In this document: positions 32,977-42,000 of the stretch, piece after piece | How positions within the stretch are numbered: position 1 is the first letter of the stretch | Layout: every line of letters begins with the position of its first letter | Assembly: GCA_051880495.1 (NCBI GenBank) | Contig: JBJEOB010000014.1 | Coordinates: forward strand, 1 to 64,000 | DNA from: MGBC120314 sp051880495 | GTDB lineage: Bacteria; Bacillota; Clostridia; Lachnospirales; Lachnospiraceae | DNA: 64,000 bases | Direction of reading: 5' to 3' | Notes under the pieces: model-generated | Told to the model about the DNA's origin: nothing | Databases searched by the model: none | Seen by the model: the letters and a program-made list of their open reading frames with translations, nothing else | Translations under genes and position numbers: made by a program

Positions 32977-34050
32977 ATGCTTAGAATAGGAATGCTTACC
33001 AGTGGCGGTGACTGCCAGAGCCTTAATGCTTCCATGAGGGGTGTTGCCAAGGCTATCTATGACGCAGTTGAAGATGTTGAGATTATCGGTATTGAAGAGG
33101 GTTATAAAGGTTTGATTTATGGTAACTGGCGTAAGATGAAGCCGAGAGATTTTTCGGGTATTCTGATTGAGGGCGGAACAATTCTGGGTACATCAAGACA
33201 GCCTTTCAAGCTTATGAGGGTTCCTGATGAGAACGGTCTTGATAAAGTCGAGGCAATGAAGGCAAACTATAAGAAAATGGGGCTGGATTGTCTTGTCATT
33301 CTTGGCGGAAACGGAACTCATAAGACAGCTAACCTTCTTTCTGAGGAGGGGCTTAATATTGTCACACTGCCTAAAACAATCGACAATGACCTGTGGGGAA
33401 CTGATATGACATTTGGTTTTCAGAGTGCAGTCGATATTGCCACCAATGTCATTGACAACATCCACACAACGGCATCATCACATGGAAGGGTGTTTATTGT
33501 GGAAGTAATGGGACATAAGGTCGGATGGCTTACGCTTCATGCCGGAATAGCAAGCGGCGCAGACATTATCCTTATTCCTGAGATTCCGTATGATATAGAA
33601 TCTGTTTGTGAGGCTCTTGATAAGAGAACAAAGCAGGGAAAGAAGTTTTCTATTCTTGCCGTGGCGGAGGGTGCCATCTCCAAGGAGGATGCAGCCCTTT
33701 CCAAGAAGGAACTTAAAGAAAAGAGAAAGAGTCCGGCTTATCCGTCTATCTCATATGAGATAGGAGCACAGATTTCCGAGAGGACAGGCCAGGAGGTCAG
33801 GGTTACGATTCCGGGGCATATGCAAAGAGGCGGCAGCCCATGTCCTTACGACAGGGTTCTTTCATCAAGGCTTGGCGCAGCGGCAGCTAATCTTATTCTG
33901 ACAAAACAGTACGGATACATGGTGGGAATACGGAACAATGAAATAGTAAATGTTCCGCTTAGTGAAGTTGCAGGTAAATTAAAAATGGTAGATCCTCAGA
34001 GCTCAATCATAAAAGAGGCTAAGGCTCTGGGAATAAATTTTGGTAATTAA
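32977..34050 (+). CDS. 6-phosphofructokinase, ATP-type active-site signature
   Basis: A 357-residue enzyme phosphorylating fructose-6-phosphate to the 1,6-bisphosphate. Landmarks are LTSGGDCQSLNA at the N-terminus, GGNGTHK (residues 110-116), the catalytic PKTIDND (132-138) and EVMGHKVGW, PGHMQRGGSP. At the donor-specificity site it has Gly113 (ATP-like), but Lys133 instead of the Gly found in classical ATP enzymes, a mix typical of group III phosphofructokinases; ATP use is likely but not certain. A second, clearly PPi-type enzyme is encoded at 52857-54083. dnaX begins two bases after this stop. Confidence 0.9.
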   Translation: MLRIGMLTSGGDCQSLNASMRGVAKAIYDAVEDVEIIGIEEGYKGLIYGNWRKMKPRDFSGILIEGGTILGTSRQPFKLMRVPDENGLDKVEAMKANYKKMGLDCLVILGGNGTHKTANLLSEEGLNIVTLPKTIDNDLWGTDMTFGFQSAVDIATNVIDNIHTTASSHGRVFIVEVMGHKVGWLTLHAGIASGADIILIPEIPYDIESVCEALDKRTKQGKKFSILAVAEGAISKEDAALSKKELKEKRKSPAYPSISYEIGAQISERTGQEVRVTIPGHMQRGGSPCPYDRVLSSRLGAAAANLILTKQYGYMVGIRNNEIVNVPLSEVAGKLKMVDPQSSIIKEAKALGINFGN

Positions 34051-34052
34051 TT

Positions 34053-35645
34053 ATGTCATATACGGCTTTATACAGAAAATTCAGACCTGATAATTTTGAT
34101 GATGTTAAGGGTCAGGATCATATTGTAACAACATTAAAAAATCAAATAATAAATAACAGAATCGGACATGCGTATCTGTTTCATGGTACGAGAGGAACAG
34201 GTAAGACTACCGTAGCCAAGATTTTTGGCAAGGCGGTCAACTGTGCCAGTCCCGTAAATGGCAATCCGTGCGGAGAGTGCAGCTGCTGCAGGGCTATTGC
34301 GGCAGGCAACTCAATGAATCTGATTGAAATTGATGCGGCATCAAACAATGGTGTTGATAATGTAAGACAGATCAGGGAAGAAGTTCAGTATTCACCTACT
34401 GAGGGCAGATATAAGGTCTATATCATCGATGAGGTGCATATGTTATCGGTAAGCGCGTTTAATGCGCTCTTAAAGACACTTGAAGAGCCACCTTCATACG
34501 TTATATTTATTCTGGCAACAACAGAGGCTCACTCCATACCGATAACAATACTGTCGCGCTGTCAGAGATATGATTTTAAGAGGATTTCCATTGATACTAT
34601 CTCAGACAGGCTTAGTGAACTGATGAAGATAGAAGGAATAAATGTTGAGGAACGTGCATTGCGTTATGTTGCAAAAGCAGCAGACGGTTCGCTTCGAGAT
34701 GCATTAAGTCTTCTTGACCAGTGTCTTGCTTTTTATATGGGTCAGGACCTTAAGTATGAGAATGTGCTGGAAGTTCTTGGTGCGGTAGACTCAGAGGTGT
34801 TTAGCGGTCTTTTAAGAAATGTTATTGCAGGAGACACCACAGGCTGCATTTATCAGCTTGAAGAACTTGTCATGCAGGGAAGAGACCTTAATCAGTTAGT
34901 GGTTGATTTTACATGGTATATGAGAAATCTCCTTCTGGTTAAGACATCAGACGACGTATCGGATTTTATTGACGTGTCGGAGGATACCTTAAAGACTCTC
35001 AAAGAAGAAGCTGATATGGTCGATGTTGAAATACTGATGAGGTATATAAGGATTTTTTCCGAGCTTGCCAATCAGATAAAATATTCTTCACAGAAGCGTA
35101 TCCTTATTGAAATGGCACTTATTAAGCTGACCAGGCCGTCAATGGAAAATGATATGGCTTCTATTCTTGACCGTATTGCACAGCTTGAGAGAAAGGTTGA
35201 GCAGGGTGTGGCAGCAGTACCACAAAATGTGGGAGCCCAAGCGGCACCGGCGTCAAAGGGAAGAATTATAAAGAAAGAGCCGATTCGTGCGTCTCAGGAG
35301 GATGTAGAGCAGATTTCAAAGATGTGGAAGGAGATTTTGGTTGCATTATCGGATATCCACAGATCAGACCTTAGCATGATGCTTGTAGGCACGCAGGCTT
35401 ATGTCGGAAATGGCGATAACGAACTCGTTATTACGGGATGTTCACCGATGACTGCGGAATTTTGCAGTACAGAGGCAGGCGCGGCGGCAATATGTGAGGC
35501 TGTTGAAAAAAGGTATGGAAAATATCTTGAACTTGATATAAAATTTGTGGCAGACGACAGCCAGTTAGAGAGTTTAGGGTTTACAAAGATAGAACCACAG
35601 TTTACAATGGAAGTTGAGATTGATGATAGCGAGGAGGATGGCTAA
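34053..35645 (+). CDS. dnaX: DNA polymerase III subunits gamma and tau
   Basis: A 530-residue clamp-loader ATPase. The AAA+ module has Walker A GTRGTGKTT, a zinc-binding CGECSCC, Walker B YIIDEVHML and the SRC sensor (ILSRCQRYDF). The C-terminal 150 residues diverge as in other tau tails. It couples the replisome and loads the beta clamp. The start is two bases after the upstream kinase stop and lacks a strong ribosome site, suggesting translational coupling. No obvious frameshift signal for a gamma form was seen. dnaX-ybaB-recR order is the standard one in Firmicutes. Confidence 0.96.
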   Translation: MSYTALYRKFRPDNFDDVKGQDHIVTTLKNQIINNRIGHAYLFHGTRGTGKTTVAKIFGKAVNCASPVNGNPCGECSCCRAIAAGNSMNLIEIDAASNNGVDNVRQIREEVQYSPTEGRYKVYIIDEVHMLSVSAFNALLKTLEEPPSYVIFILATTEAHSIPITILSRCQRYDFKRISIDTISDRLSELMKIEGINVEERALRYVAKAADGSLRDALSLLDQCLAFYMGQDLKYENVLEVLGAVDSEVFSGLLRNVIAGDTTGCIYQLEELVMQGRDLNQLVVDFTWYMRNLLLVKTSDDVSDFIDVSEDTLKTLKEEADMVDVEILMRYIRIFSELANQIKYSSQKRILIEMALIKLTRPSMENDMASILDRIAQLERKVEQGVAAVPQNVGAQAAPASKGRIIKKEPIRASQEDVEQISKMWKEILVALSDIHRSDLSMMLVGTQAYVGNGDNELVITGCSPMTAEFCSTEAGAAAICEAVEKRYGKYLELDIKFVADDSQLESLGFTKIEPQFTMEVEIDDSEEDG

Positions 35646-35996
35646 ATGGCTAAACATGGCGGTTTCCCGGGAGCTATGCCCGGAAATATGAATAATCTGA
35701 TGAAGCAGGCACAGAGAATGCAGAAGCAGATGGAGGAAAGCACTAAGGAATTAGAGACAATGGAATTTACCGCAACGTCAGGCGGCGGAGCAGTAACCGT
35801 AACTGTTACCGGCAAAAAGGAAGTTACTTCGGTTAAGTTATCAGAGGAGGTTGTTGACCCTGATGATATCGAAATGCTTGAGGATTTAATTGTAGCAGCA
35901 ACTAACGAAGCACTTCGCAAAATGGAAGAACATACACAGGCTTCCATGGCTAAGATTACCGGCGGTTTTGGCGGTATGGGCGGTTTTCCTTTCTAA
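35646..35996 (+). CDS. ybaB: YbaB/EbfC family nucleoid-associated protein
   Basis: A 116-residue DNA-binding protein of the YbaB/EbfC family, which forms dimers that coat DNA and often sits between dnaX and recR. The sequence has the glycine-rich N-terminus (GGFPGAMPGNMNNLMKQAQ), the MEFTATSGGGAVTVTVTGKKEV core and a DLIVAATNEAL segment. The stop codon of dnaX and this ATG are adjacent (TAAATGG), so translation is coupled, and GAGGATGG in dnaX acts as ribosome site. A terminator follows. Confidence 0.93.
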   Translation: MAKHGGFPGAMPGNMNNLMKQAQRMQKQMEESTKELETMEFTATSGGGAVTVTVTGKKEVTSVKLSEEVVDPDDIEMLEDLIVAATNEALRKMEEHTQASMAKITGGFGGMGGFPF

Positions 35997-36012
35997 TAAA
36001 GCAAAACAAAGA

Positions 36013-36066
36013 TTTGGGCCATTGCTCTATGATTTATAAAATCGTAAGAGTGATGGCTCTTTTTGG
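36013..36066 (+). terminator. Terminator after ybaB
   Basis: GGGCCATTGCTCT pairs with AGAGTGATGGCTC across an AT-rich loop (wobble pairs), then TTTTT. It separates ybaB from recR. Confidence 0.75.
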
Positions 36067-36090
36067 CTTTTGACACCCTGATTCTGATGG
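36062..36090 (-). repeat. Orphan arm of copy-C-type repeat
   Basis: TTTGGCTTTTGACACCC contains the exact reverse complement of GGGTGTCAAAAGCCAAA in the left arm of copy C (32668-32684 approximately), followed by a second small GAT..TGATGGG run. It again abuts a terminator T-run. Confidence 0.5.
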
Positions 36091-36177
36091 GAAAAAAATC
36101 AACTGGCGTAAATGCGTATTTAGTAGTATAATTTATTGTGTATGGGTAGCTATACAGAATTGGATGGAATGAGATAG

Positions 36178-36774
36178 ATGGATATTTACAGTAGTCATAT
36201 AAATAAATTGATTGAGGAGCTGGCACATTTGCCGGGTATAGGCGCAAAGTCAGCACAGAGACTGGCTTTTCACATTGTTAATATGCCCAGGGAACAGGTT
36301 GATTCTCTGGCAGATTCGATAAAGAATGCCAAGGCTAATGTAAAATATTGCAGTGAGTGTTTTACGCTGACAGATGAGGAGGTCTGCCCAATCTGCCGTA
36401 ATGATAAAAGAAATCACAAGGTTATTATGGTTGTTGAGAGCACAAGGGACCTTGCCGCTTATGAAAAGACCGGTAAATATGACGGGGTATATCACGTGCT
36501 TCATGGTGCTATTTCGCCGATGCTTGGAATAGGTCCTAACGATATTAAGCTTAAGGAACTTATGGTAAGACTCAAAGGTGATGTAGATGAGGTTATTATC
36601 GCAACCAATTCCAGTCTTGAGGGTGAAACCACGGCAATGTACATCAGCAAGCTTATCAAACCGGCGGGAATAAAGGTGACGAGAATTGCAAGCGGAGTTC
36701 CGGTTGGCGGAGACCTTGAGTGTGTAGATGAAGTTACACTTCTTCGGGCACTTGATGGCAGAATACAGTTATAG
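36178..36774 (+). CDS. recR: Recombination protein RecR
   Basis: A 198-residue protein that with RecO and RecF loads RecA on gapped DNA. It has the N-terminal helix-hairpin-helix LPGIGAKSAQRLAFH, a four-cysteine zinc site (CSEC...CPIC) and a Toprim domain (VMVVESTRDLAAYEKTG, LKELMVRL, EGETTAMYI). Length is exactly that of the family. A TATAAT at 36127-36132 may belong to its promoter. The condensin-like operon begins 29 bases after its stop. Confidence 0.97.
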   Translation: MDIYSSHINKLIEELAHLPGIGAKSAQRLAFHIVNMPREQVDSLADSIKNAKANVKYCSECFTLTDEEVCPICRNDKRNHKVIMVVESTRDLAAYEKTGKYDGVYHVLHGAISPMLGIGPNDIKLKELMVRLKGDVDEVIIATNSSLEGETTAMYISKLIKPAGIKVTRIASGVPVGGDLECVDEVTLLRALDGRIQL

Positions 36775-36803
36775 TTTTTGTTTGGAAGTTGGAAGGGACA
36801 AAT

Positions 36804-38339
36804 ATGACGCAGGAAATTAGCTTTATTACGGATATTGTTTCAGAACATCGTGAACGTATGGTCAATCTGAAAAAATACTATCCTTTTTTCAGGTTGTGCG
36901 ACAACACATTTTCTCAGTTTAAAGACGGAAAGTATGATGAACTGGACATGGGATATCTGACTATGGCTGTTCTGCGTTTTTTTATTGAGGAAAATAATTT
37001 CCGTGAAAAGGACGTTTTGTACCAGGAGTATCACGATTTCATCATAGAGTGTTTAAAACGTGATTTTAGCAGGCAGTATCATGCTGAGGAATACGATGAA
37101 ATTGCACAGTATATATTTGATAAGCTGAAAAATGACGGACATCCGTTTGTGTTTGAATACTACGATCCTGTTGAAAGAAAAAAACGTGTATCCAGAATGA
37201 AGCTGATAGAAAGTTCAGTTAAAAATGAGACTGTCTGGTATACGATAACTTCGGACGCAATAGAGTTTTATCTTGATACGAAGGAAATTAAGGATCAGAG
37301 TAAAATCAGTATTCAGCAGCTCCTTCTTGAGAAGCTTATAAAGGCTAAGAATTTCAAGGGCGGAACAGAGGTTATTGCAAGAATCAATAACGAGGTGAGC
37401 AAGCTTAAATTCCGAAAAAGGGAGGTTGTCTCATTACTCGCAATAGATGTGTTCTCGGGCATTGAAGCATACGAAGACTTTGTCGAGAACGGCATGAACT
37501 GGTTTGAGGAAGAGGAAAAACTTTTTGTAAAAAACATGGAATTAATCGAGGCCACCCTTGAACGTGCAGAGCAGGAACCGGATAAGAACGAAGCATACTA
37601 CAGAACGATTAATGATATATATCAGCTCGCAACACAGTTAAAGATTGCGATGAACAAGCACAGTGAACTGTTGACGGCATGTACGGAGCTTTCTCTTAAA
37701 GCGGATGAAATCATCAGAAAATCGAAGCTTCGCAAACTTAGAAACGGTTTTGATTTCAGAAATATTCTGGCGGCTATGTGTAAGAACGACGATGTGAATA
37801 TTCTTCCGGCAATAATTTCGCCGCTGTTTGATTTGAACATCAAAAAATCATTTAATGTTATTTCGATAGATGATATGTTGACATACCGCCCGCAGAAACC
37901 GGAGATTGTGGAAAAGGTTGTCGAAGAGGAAGAAGATGAGATTATTTTCCCTGACGAGATAGAGGAAAAGAGAATGCGCTGTAATTTCCTTGTTTTTATG
38001 AAGGAATTGTTAGAGATGCTTATGCATAATGACAGCTTTGCGCTTAAGGACTTTTCGGATTATCTGGCGGAGAAATATTCGGAAAAAATATACAGAAACA
38101 GTGATTATTATGCGTTTCTTGTTCATTTGTGCCAGAAGAAGGAATACGATTTTGGCAGAAAGGCAAAAGAAGAAACGTTTCTTGACGGAATACTTGAGGA
38201 ATTTTGGAAACAGGAAGAAAACGACAGGTACAGGGAAATCGCATTTCGTATAGTGATGAACGGGGACGAGGAGCTGTCGGAGATTCTTATTAACGGAGTG
38301 CAGGTAACCAACATAATTTTTGAAAGGACGGAGGAATAG
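36804..38339 (+). CDS. JetA/MukF-like kleisin subunit of an SMC-like complex
   Basis: A 511-residue helical protein that resembles the JetA (DUF5716-type) proteins of Wadjet systems, analogous to the kleisin MukF. N-terminal residues (TDIVSEHRERMVNLKKYYPFFRLCDNTF as landmark) look like a winged-helix domain; the middle is coiled coil, and the C-terminal SFALKDFSDYLAEKYSEKIY region looks like a second winged helix. It would bridge the heads of the SMC-like ATPase encoded two genes later. GGAAGGGA precedes ATG 36804; a TTG five codons earlier is weaker. Next gene begins one base after its stop. Assignment is by operon order, size and recall of the family, not a database search. Confidence 0.6.
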   Translation: MTQEISFITDIVSEHRERMVNLKKYYPFFRLCDNTFSQFKDGKYDELDMGYLTMAVLRFFIEENNFREKDVLYQEYHDFIIECLKRDFSRQYHAEEYDEIAQYIFDKLKNDGHPFVFEYYDPVERKKRVSRMKLIESSVKNETVWYTITSDAIEFYLDTKEIKDQSKISIQQLLLEKLIKAKNFKGGTEVIARINNEVSKLKFRKREVVSLLAIDVFSGIEAYEDFVENGMNWFEEEEKLFVKNMELIEATLERAEQEPDKNEAYYRTINDIYQLATQLKIAMNKHSELLTACTELSLKADEIIRKSKLRKLRNGFDFRNILAAMCKNDDVNILPAIISPLFDLNIKKSFNVISIDDMLTYRPQKPEIVEKVVEEEEDEIIFPDEIEEKRMRCNFLVFMKELLEMLMHNDSFALKDFSDYLAEKYSEKIYRNSDYYAFLVHLCQKKEYDFGRKAKEETFLDGILEEFWKQEENDRYREIAFRIVMNGDEELSEILINGVQVTNIIFERTEE

Positions 38340-38340
38340 A

Positions 38341-39048
38341 ATGGAGGAGAGAAATCTTGAAAAAGCGTTGGATATTACATCAAAGCTTATAATGGGTGAA
38401 GACATATCAAAAGAACATAATATTCCTTTGTATGAAGAGTACAATGCAAATGCACAGGTTTATTCGTGTGTGCATACCATTCTTAAGAAAATGAATCTGG
38501 ATTTGTACGAATATAATTACGGTCTGTATGTAAGTCCGGGTGAAAATAACAGAATCTTCGGATTTACGAACGAAGAACTGAGAAAGATGCTTGGCTTAAA
38601 GACCAATAAAGAGTTATTCCTGTGCTACTACATAATCTATAATATTATTATGGAATTGTACACGGATACAACGACATACAATTATATCGAGTTTATACGT
38701 ATTGAGGATGTAATTGCAACAGTTGACGGAAGCGTAGGCAGTATCGTTGATTTGTCGTCGGGCATTATCACGGAGGATATCGAGGAGGACAGCTTCAAGC
38801 AGATTGCACTGCAGTGGCATGACCTTCAGGCTATTTCGGTTGAGGATTCCTCGGATGTAAGGGCAGCAAGAAATTCAAAAGCAGGATATGTGAAAATAGT
38901 TTTGAATTTCCTGCAGGAACAGAGATTATTTACACAGGTCGAGGGACGTTATTATCCGACAGACAGACTGCGTGCCTTAATTGAAAATTATTATGATAAT
39001 TACAAAAGCAGAATATACGAGTATCTGAGAGGAAAGGAGGAAGAGTAA
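38341..39048 (+). CDS. JetB/MukE-like subunit of an SMC-like complex
   Basis: A 235-residue helical protein that matches MukE/JetB (DUF6063-type) in size and in its position between the kleisin-like and SMC-like genes. The C-terminal RAARNSKAGYVKIVLNFLQEQRLF and YYPTDRLRALIENYYDNYK stretches look like winged-helix elements. It has no catalytic motif, as expected for a kleisin-binding dimer. GGAGG at 38330-38334 with a six-base spacer fixes the start. Gene spacing of one base upstream and three downstream indicates a single operon. Confidence 0.6.
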   Translation: MEERNLEKALDITSKLIMGEDISKEHNIPLYEEYNANAQVYSCVHTILKKMNLDLYEYNYGLYVSPGENNRIFGFTNEELRKMLGLKTNKELFLCYYIIYNIIMELYTDTTTYNYIEFIRIEDVIATVDGSVGSIVDLSSGIITEDIEEDSFKQIALQWHDLQAISVEDSSDVRAARNSKAGYVKIVLNFLQEQRLFTQVEGRYYPTDRLRALIENYYDNYKSRIYEYLRGKEEE

Positions 39049-39051
39049 CAT

Positions 39052-42000
39052 ATGCCGCACATTAACCGCATAAGAGTAAATAATGTAAAATACAATTTCG
39101 GAACACAGTTCTATGATGATTTTATGATGAGGTTTTCATGTAAAAATACAATTTATGATCTGGCGAATGGTGGTGGTAAGAGCGTTTTAATGTTACTTCT
39201 TCTGCAGAACCTTATTCCTAACTGTACTCTTGACGAGAAGCAGCCTATCGAAAAGCTTTTCAGAACATCAGGCGGTAGCAATACTATTCATTCGTTAGTT
39301 GAATGGAAGCTTGACCCTTGTTACCAGAAGGATAATTTTAAGTACATGACAACGGGCTTCTGCGCAAGGAAAGGCAAGGATTCCGGTGAGGATGAAGCAA
39401 GAGAGTCTGCAAGTATAGAATATTTTAATTACTGTATTTTCTACAGGGAGTTTGGTGATAATGACATTAAGAATCTTCCTTTGTCAAAGGACGGGGAAAG
39501 GATTACCTATAACGGACTTAAGAGTTACTTAAGGGACCTTGAGAAAAAGGACCATGGTATTGAGGTTCATATTTTTGAAAAAAAAGGTGATTATCAGAAT
39601 TTTATCAGCCGTTTCGGATTGTTTGAGAGTGAGTGGGAAATCATTCGTGGTATCAACAAGACGGAGGGTCATGTAAGAACTTATTTTGAAACTAACTACA
39701 AGACAGGCCGCAAGGTGGTTGAGGACCTTCTGATTGAGGAAATTATCCAGAAGTCGTTCCAGAACCAGATTGGCAATAACGGCGATGATGACAGCATGGC
39801 TAAGACCCTTCTGGATATCAAGGACAGAATCATTGAGCTTTCGCGCAGAAAAGAAGAGATAAATCTGTTTGATAAACAGATCGCGCTCATGGAGGAATTA
39901 TCTGCCAGAATTGCGGATTTTAAGGATTATCAGGGCGAGAAAGAAAGCCTTAAAAATATGCTTCTTGAAAAGCTTGCAGTATGCAGAAATTTAAGTGAGA
40001 AATTAAGCGGTGACGTTTCAATTATTGAACAGCAGATTGATGAGGCCAAGGAAACATATGAGAAAGAGGACAAGCTTATTTCCATCGCAAAGATGATTGA
40101 TGACAGGAAGGCGCTTGAACAGCTTAAGATTTTAGTCAGTGAATGTGCAGAGAAAATTGCCGGGCTGCTTTCAAAAGAGGAAGAAATTAAAGGTAATATC
40201 GAATTGTCCGAGTGTGCAGAGGCATACGAGGAGCACAAAAAATATCAGATGTTAAAGGATGAGGTTCTTCTTGCGTTAGACAGCAGGGTAAGAAACAATC
40301 AGGATATTTATGATGAAATACATGCATTAGCGGCAACTGCCCACAGAATTTTAACAGAGCAGGCTGTTAAGTGTAATGAACTTGTGCTTGATTTTGAAGA
40401 ACAGAATATAGAACTTAAGCAGGAGTATGAAAAGGCGCAGTCTGTTAAGGACGAGATGGAAATAAAAGCCGCCGTTTCTGAAAAAGAGCTTTTGTCAGTT
40501 CAGTCCGAAATTGAGGAGAAAGAGGAGCATTTCAGGCAGCTTATATCGGATAACGGTATTCTCGTTGCTGAGAATATTGAAGAGGAAATTGCGCATAAGG
40601 ACGCAGAAATCAATACAATTACATCAGATATCAGGGAAAAAGAGGAAAAGCTGTCATCTGTCAGAACTGCATATGATAAGAAAACAGAAGAGCTGTACGA
40701 TGTGATTTCAGGCATAAAGGTATTAGAGCATCAAAAGAAGCAGCTTGAGCAGTCATTGGGAGAAAATAAGGCAGATCAGAACAAGCTTGATTCGTTTGCT
40801 GCCATATATGGCGAGTCAGACACAAAGAGACTTGAGACGGCAATATACGGAATGTATAAGCAGTCGGTAGCCCGTATGGCGGAGCTTGAAGTCAAAATAG
40901 GCGATATGACGGCATACATTTCGCAGTTGTCAAAAGGAAGGTATATACTTGACGGACACCAGTACCGGGCGGTTGAAGAATATCTTTTTAATACTTACGG
41001 TGAAGATGTCATGTACGGCTATGACTGGTTTGCAACGCTTACACAGGCACAGAAGCGTGACGTTTTAAAGAGAGTTCCTTTCCTTGACTACAGCTTTGTG
41101 ATAAAGGGTGATTTTGAGCGAATCAAGGAAGATGCTAATCTTAGGAATTTCAGCCATTCATCCTACATCGTCCCTATTATCAGCGAAATGATTTTAAGAG
41201 ACATGCATCATGCATCGAGTGTAGAGTTTATTGTATTTGGTACTAAGGATCTTTCGTTTTTATCGGATCCGGGAAAGGTTAAGGCAGAACTTGACAAGGT
41301 TTCTGAGGAACTCTATGAACAGGAGGAAAATCTCAGGAAATTAAAGACGAGTCAGAATGTTTTATGGGAGGATTATCTCTACATTCTTTCCGTAAACAAT
41401 ATGAATAACAACGGAAAAGATGGCGCTTACGAGGATATTCTTTCACAGCTTGACGATAAAGCGGCTAAGAGGGATGAAGCTTCAAAAGAGAAAGAGGAGC
41501 TCAAGAATTCAATCCATAATCTGGAAATGTTAATTGAAAAGGCTAAAGAGGAAAAGGCTTCTTTGGATAAGCAGAAAGCGGCACTGGCCCATTCGAAGGA
41601 AGTTTATGATGAACTGAACAGGCTTTATAAGCAGAAGCAGGATATGACAAATGAAGCGTCAAGAACAAAGATGCTGTGCGAACAGTATCGTGAGGCTGCG
41701 AAGAAAAGCTATGATGAATGGCAGAACGTCAAAGTATTGTGGGATATTGCCAAGGAGGAAAAGGAAGACCTTAACAGGCAGTGGAAGGATACATTTGAAC
41801 CATATTATTCGGACGAATATGCAGACAGGGTATTAGATTTGCCGTATGAGCAGATAGTGGTCAAAATGAACGGGCTTGTGTCTGTAGTAAACAATGAAAA
41901 TGCAGATGTCAACGACAAGAAGACGCTGATTCGTGCATATGAAGACCATATGGAAAAATGCAGGAAGGAAATTGAAAATCGCGGTTATACACTCGAGCAG

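Noticed and set aside
34053..35645. Programmed frameshift in dnaX
   Set aside because: No A-run slippery site with a following stem was seen; the frame is continuous at 530 residues.
39930..40715. Serine-rich minus-strand frames opposite the SMC-like gene
   Set aside because: Products are complements of Glu/Lys-rich coiled-coil codons and lack start signals.
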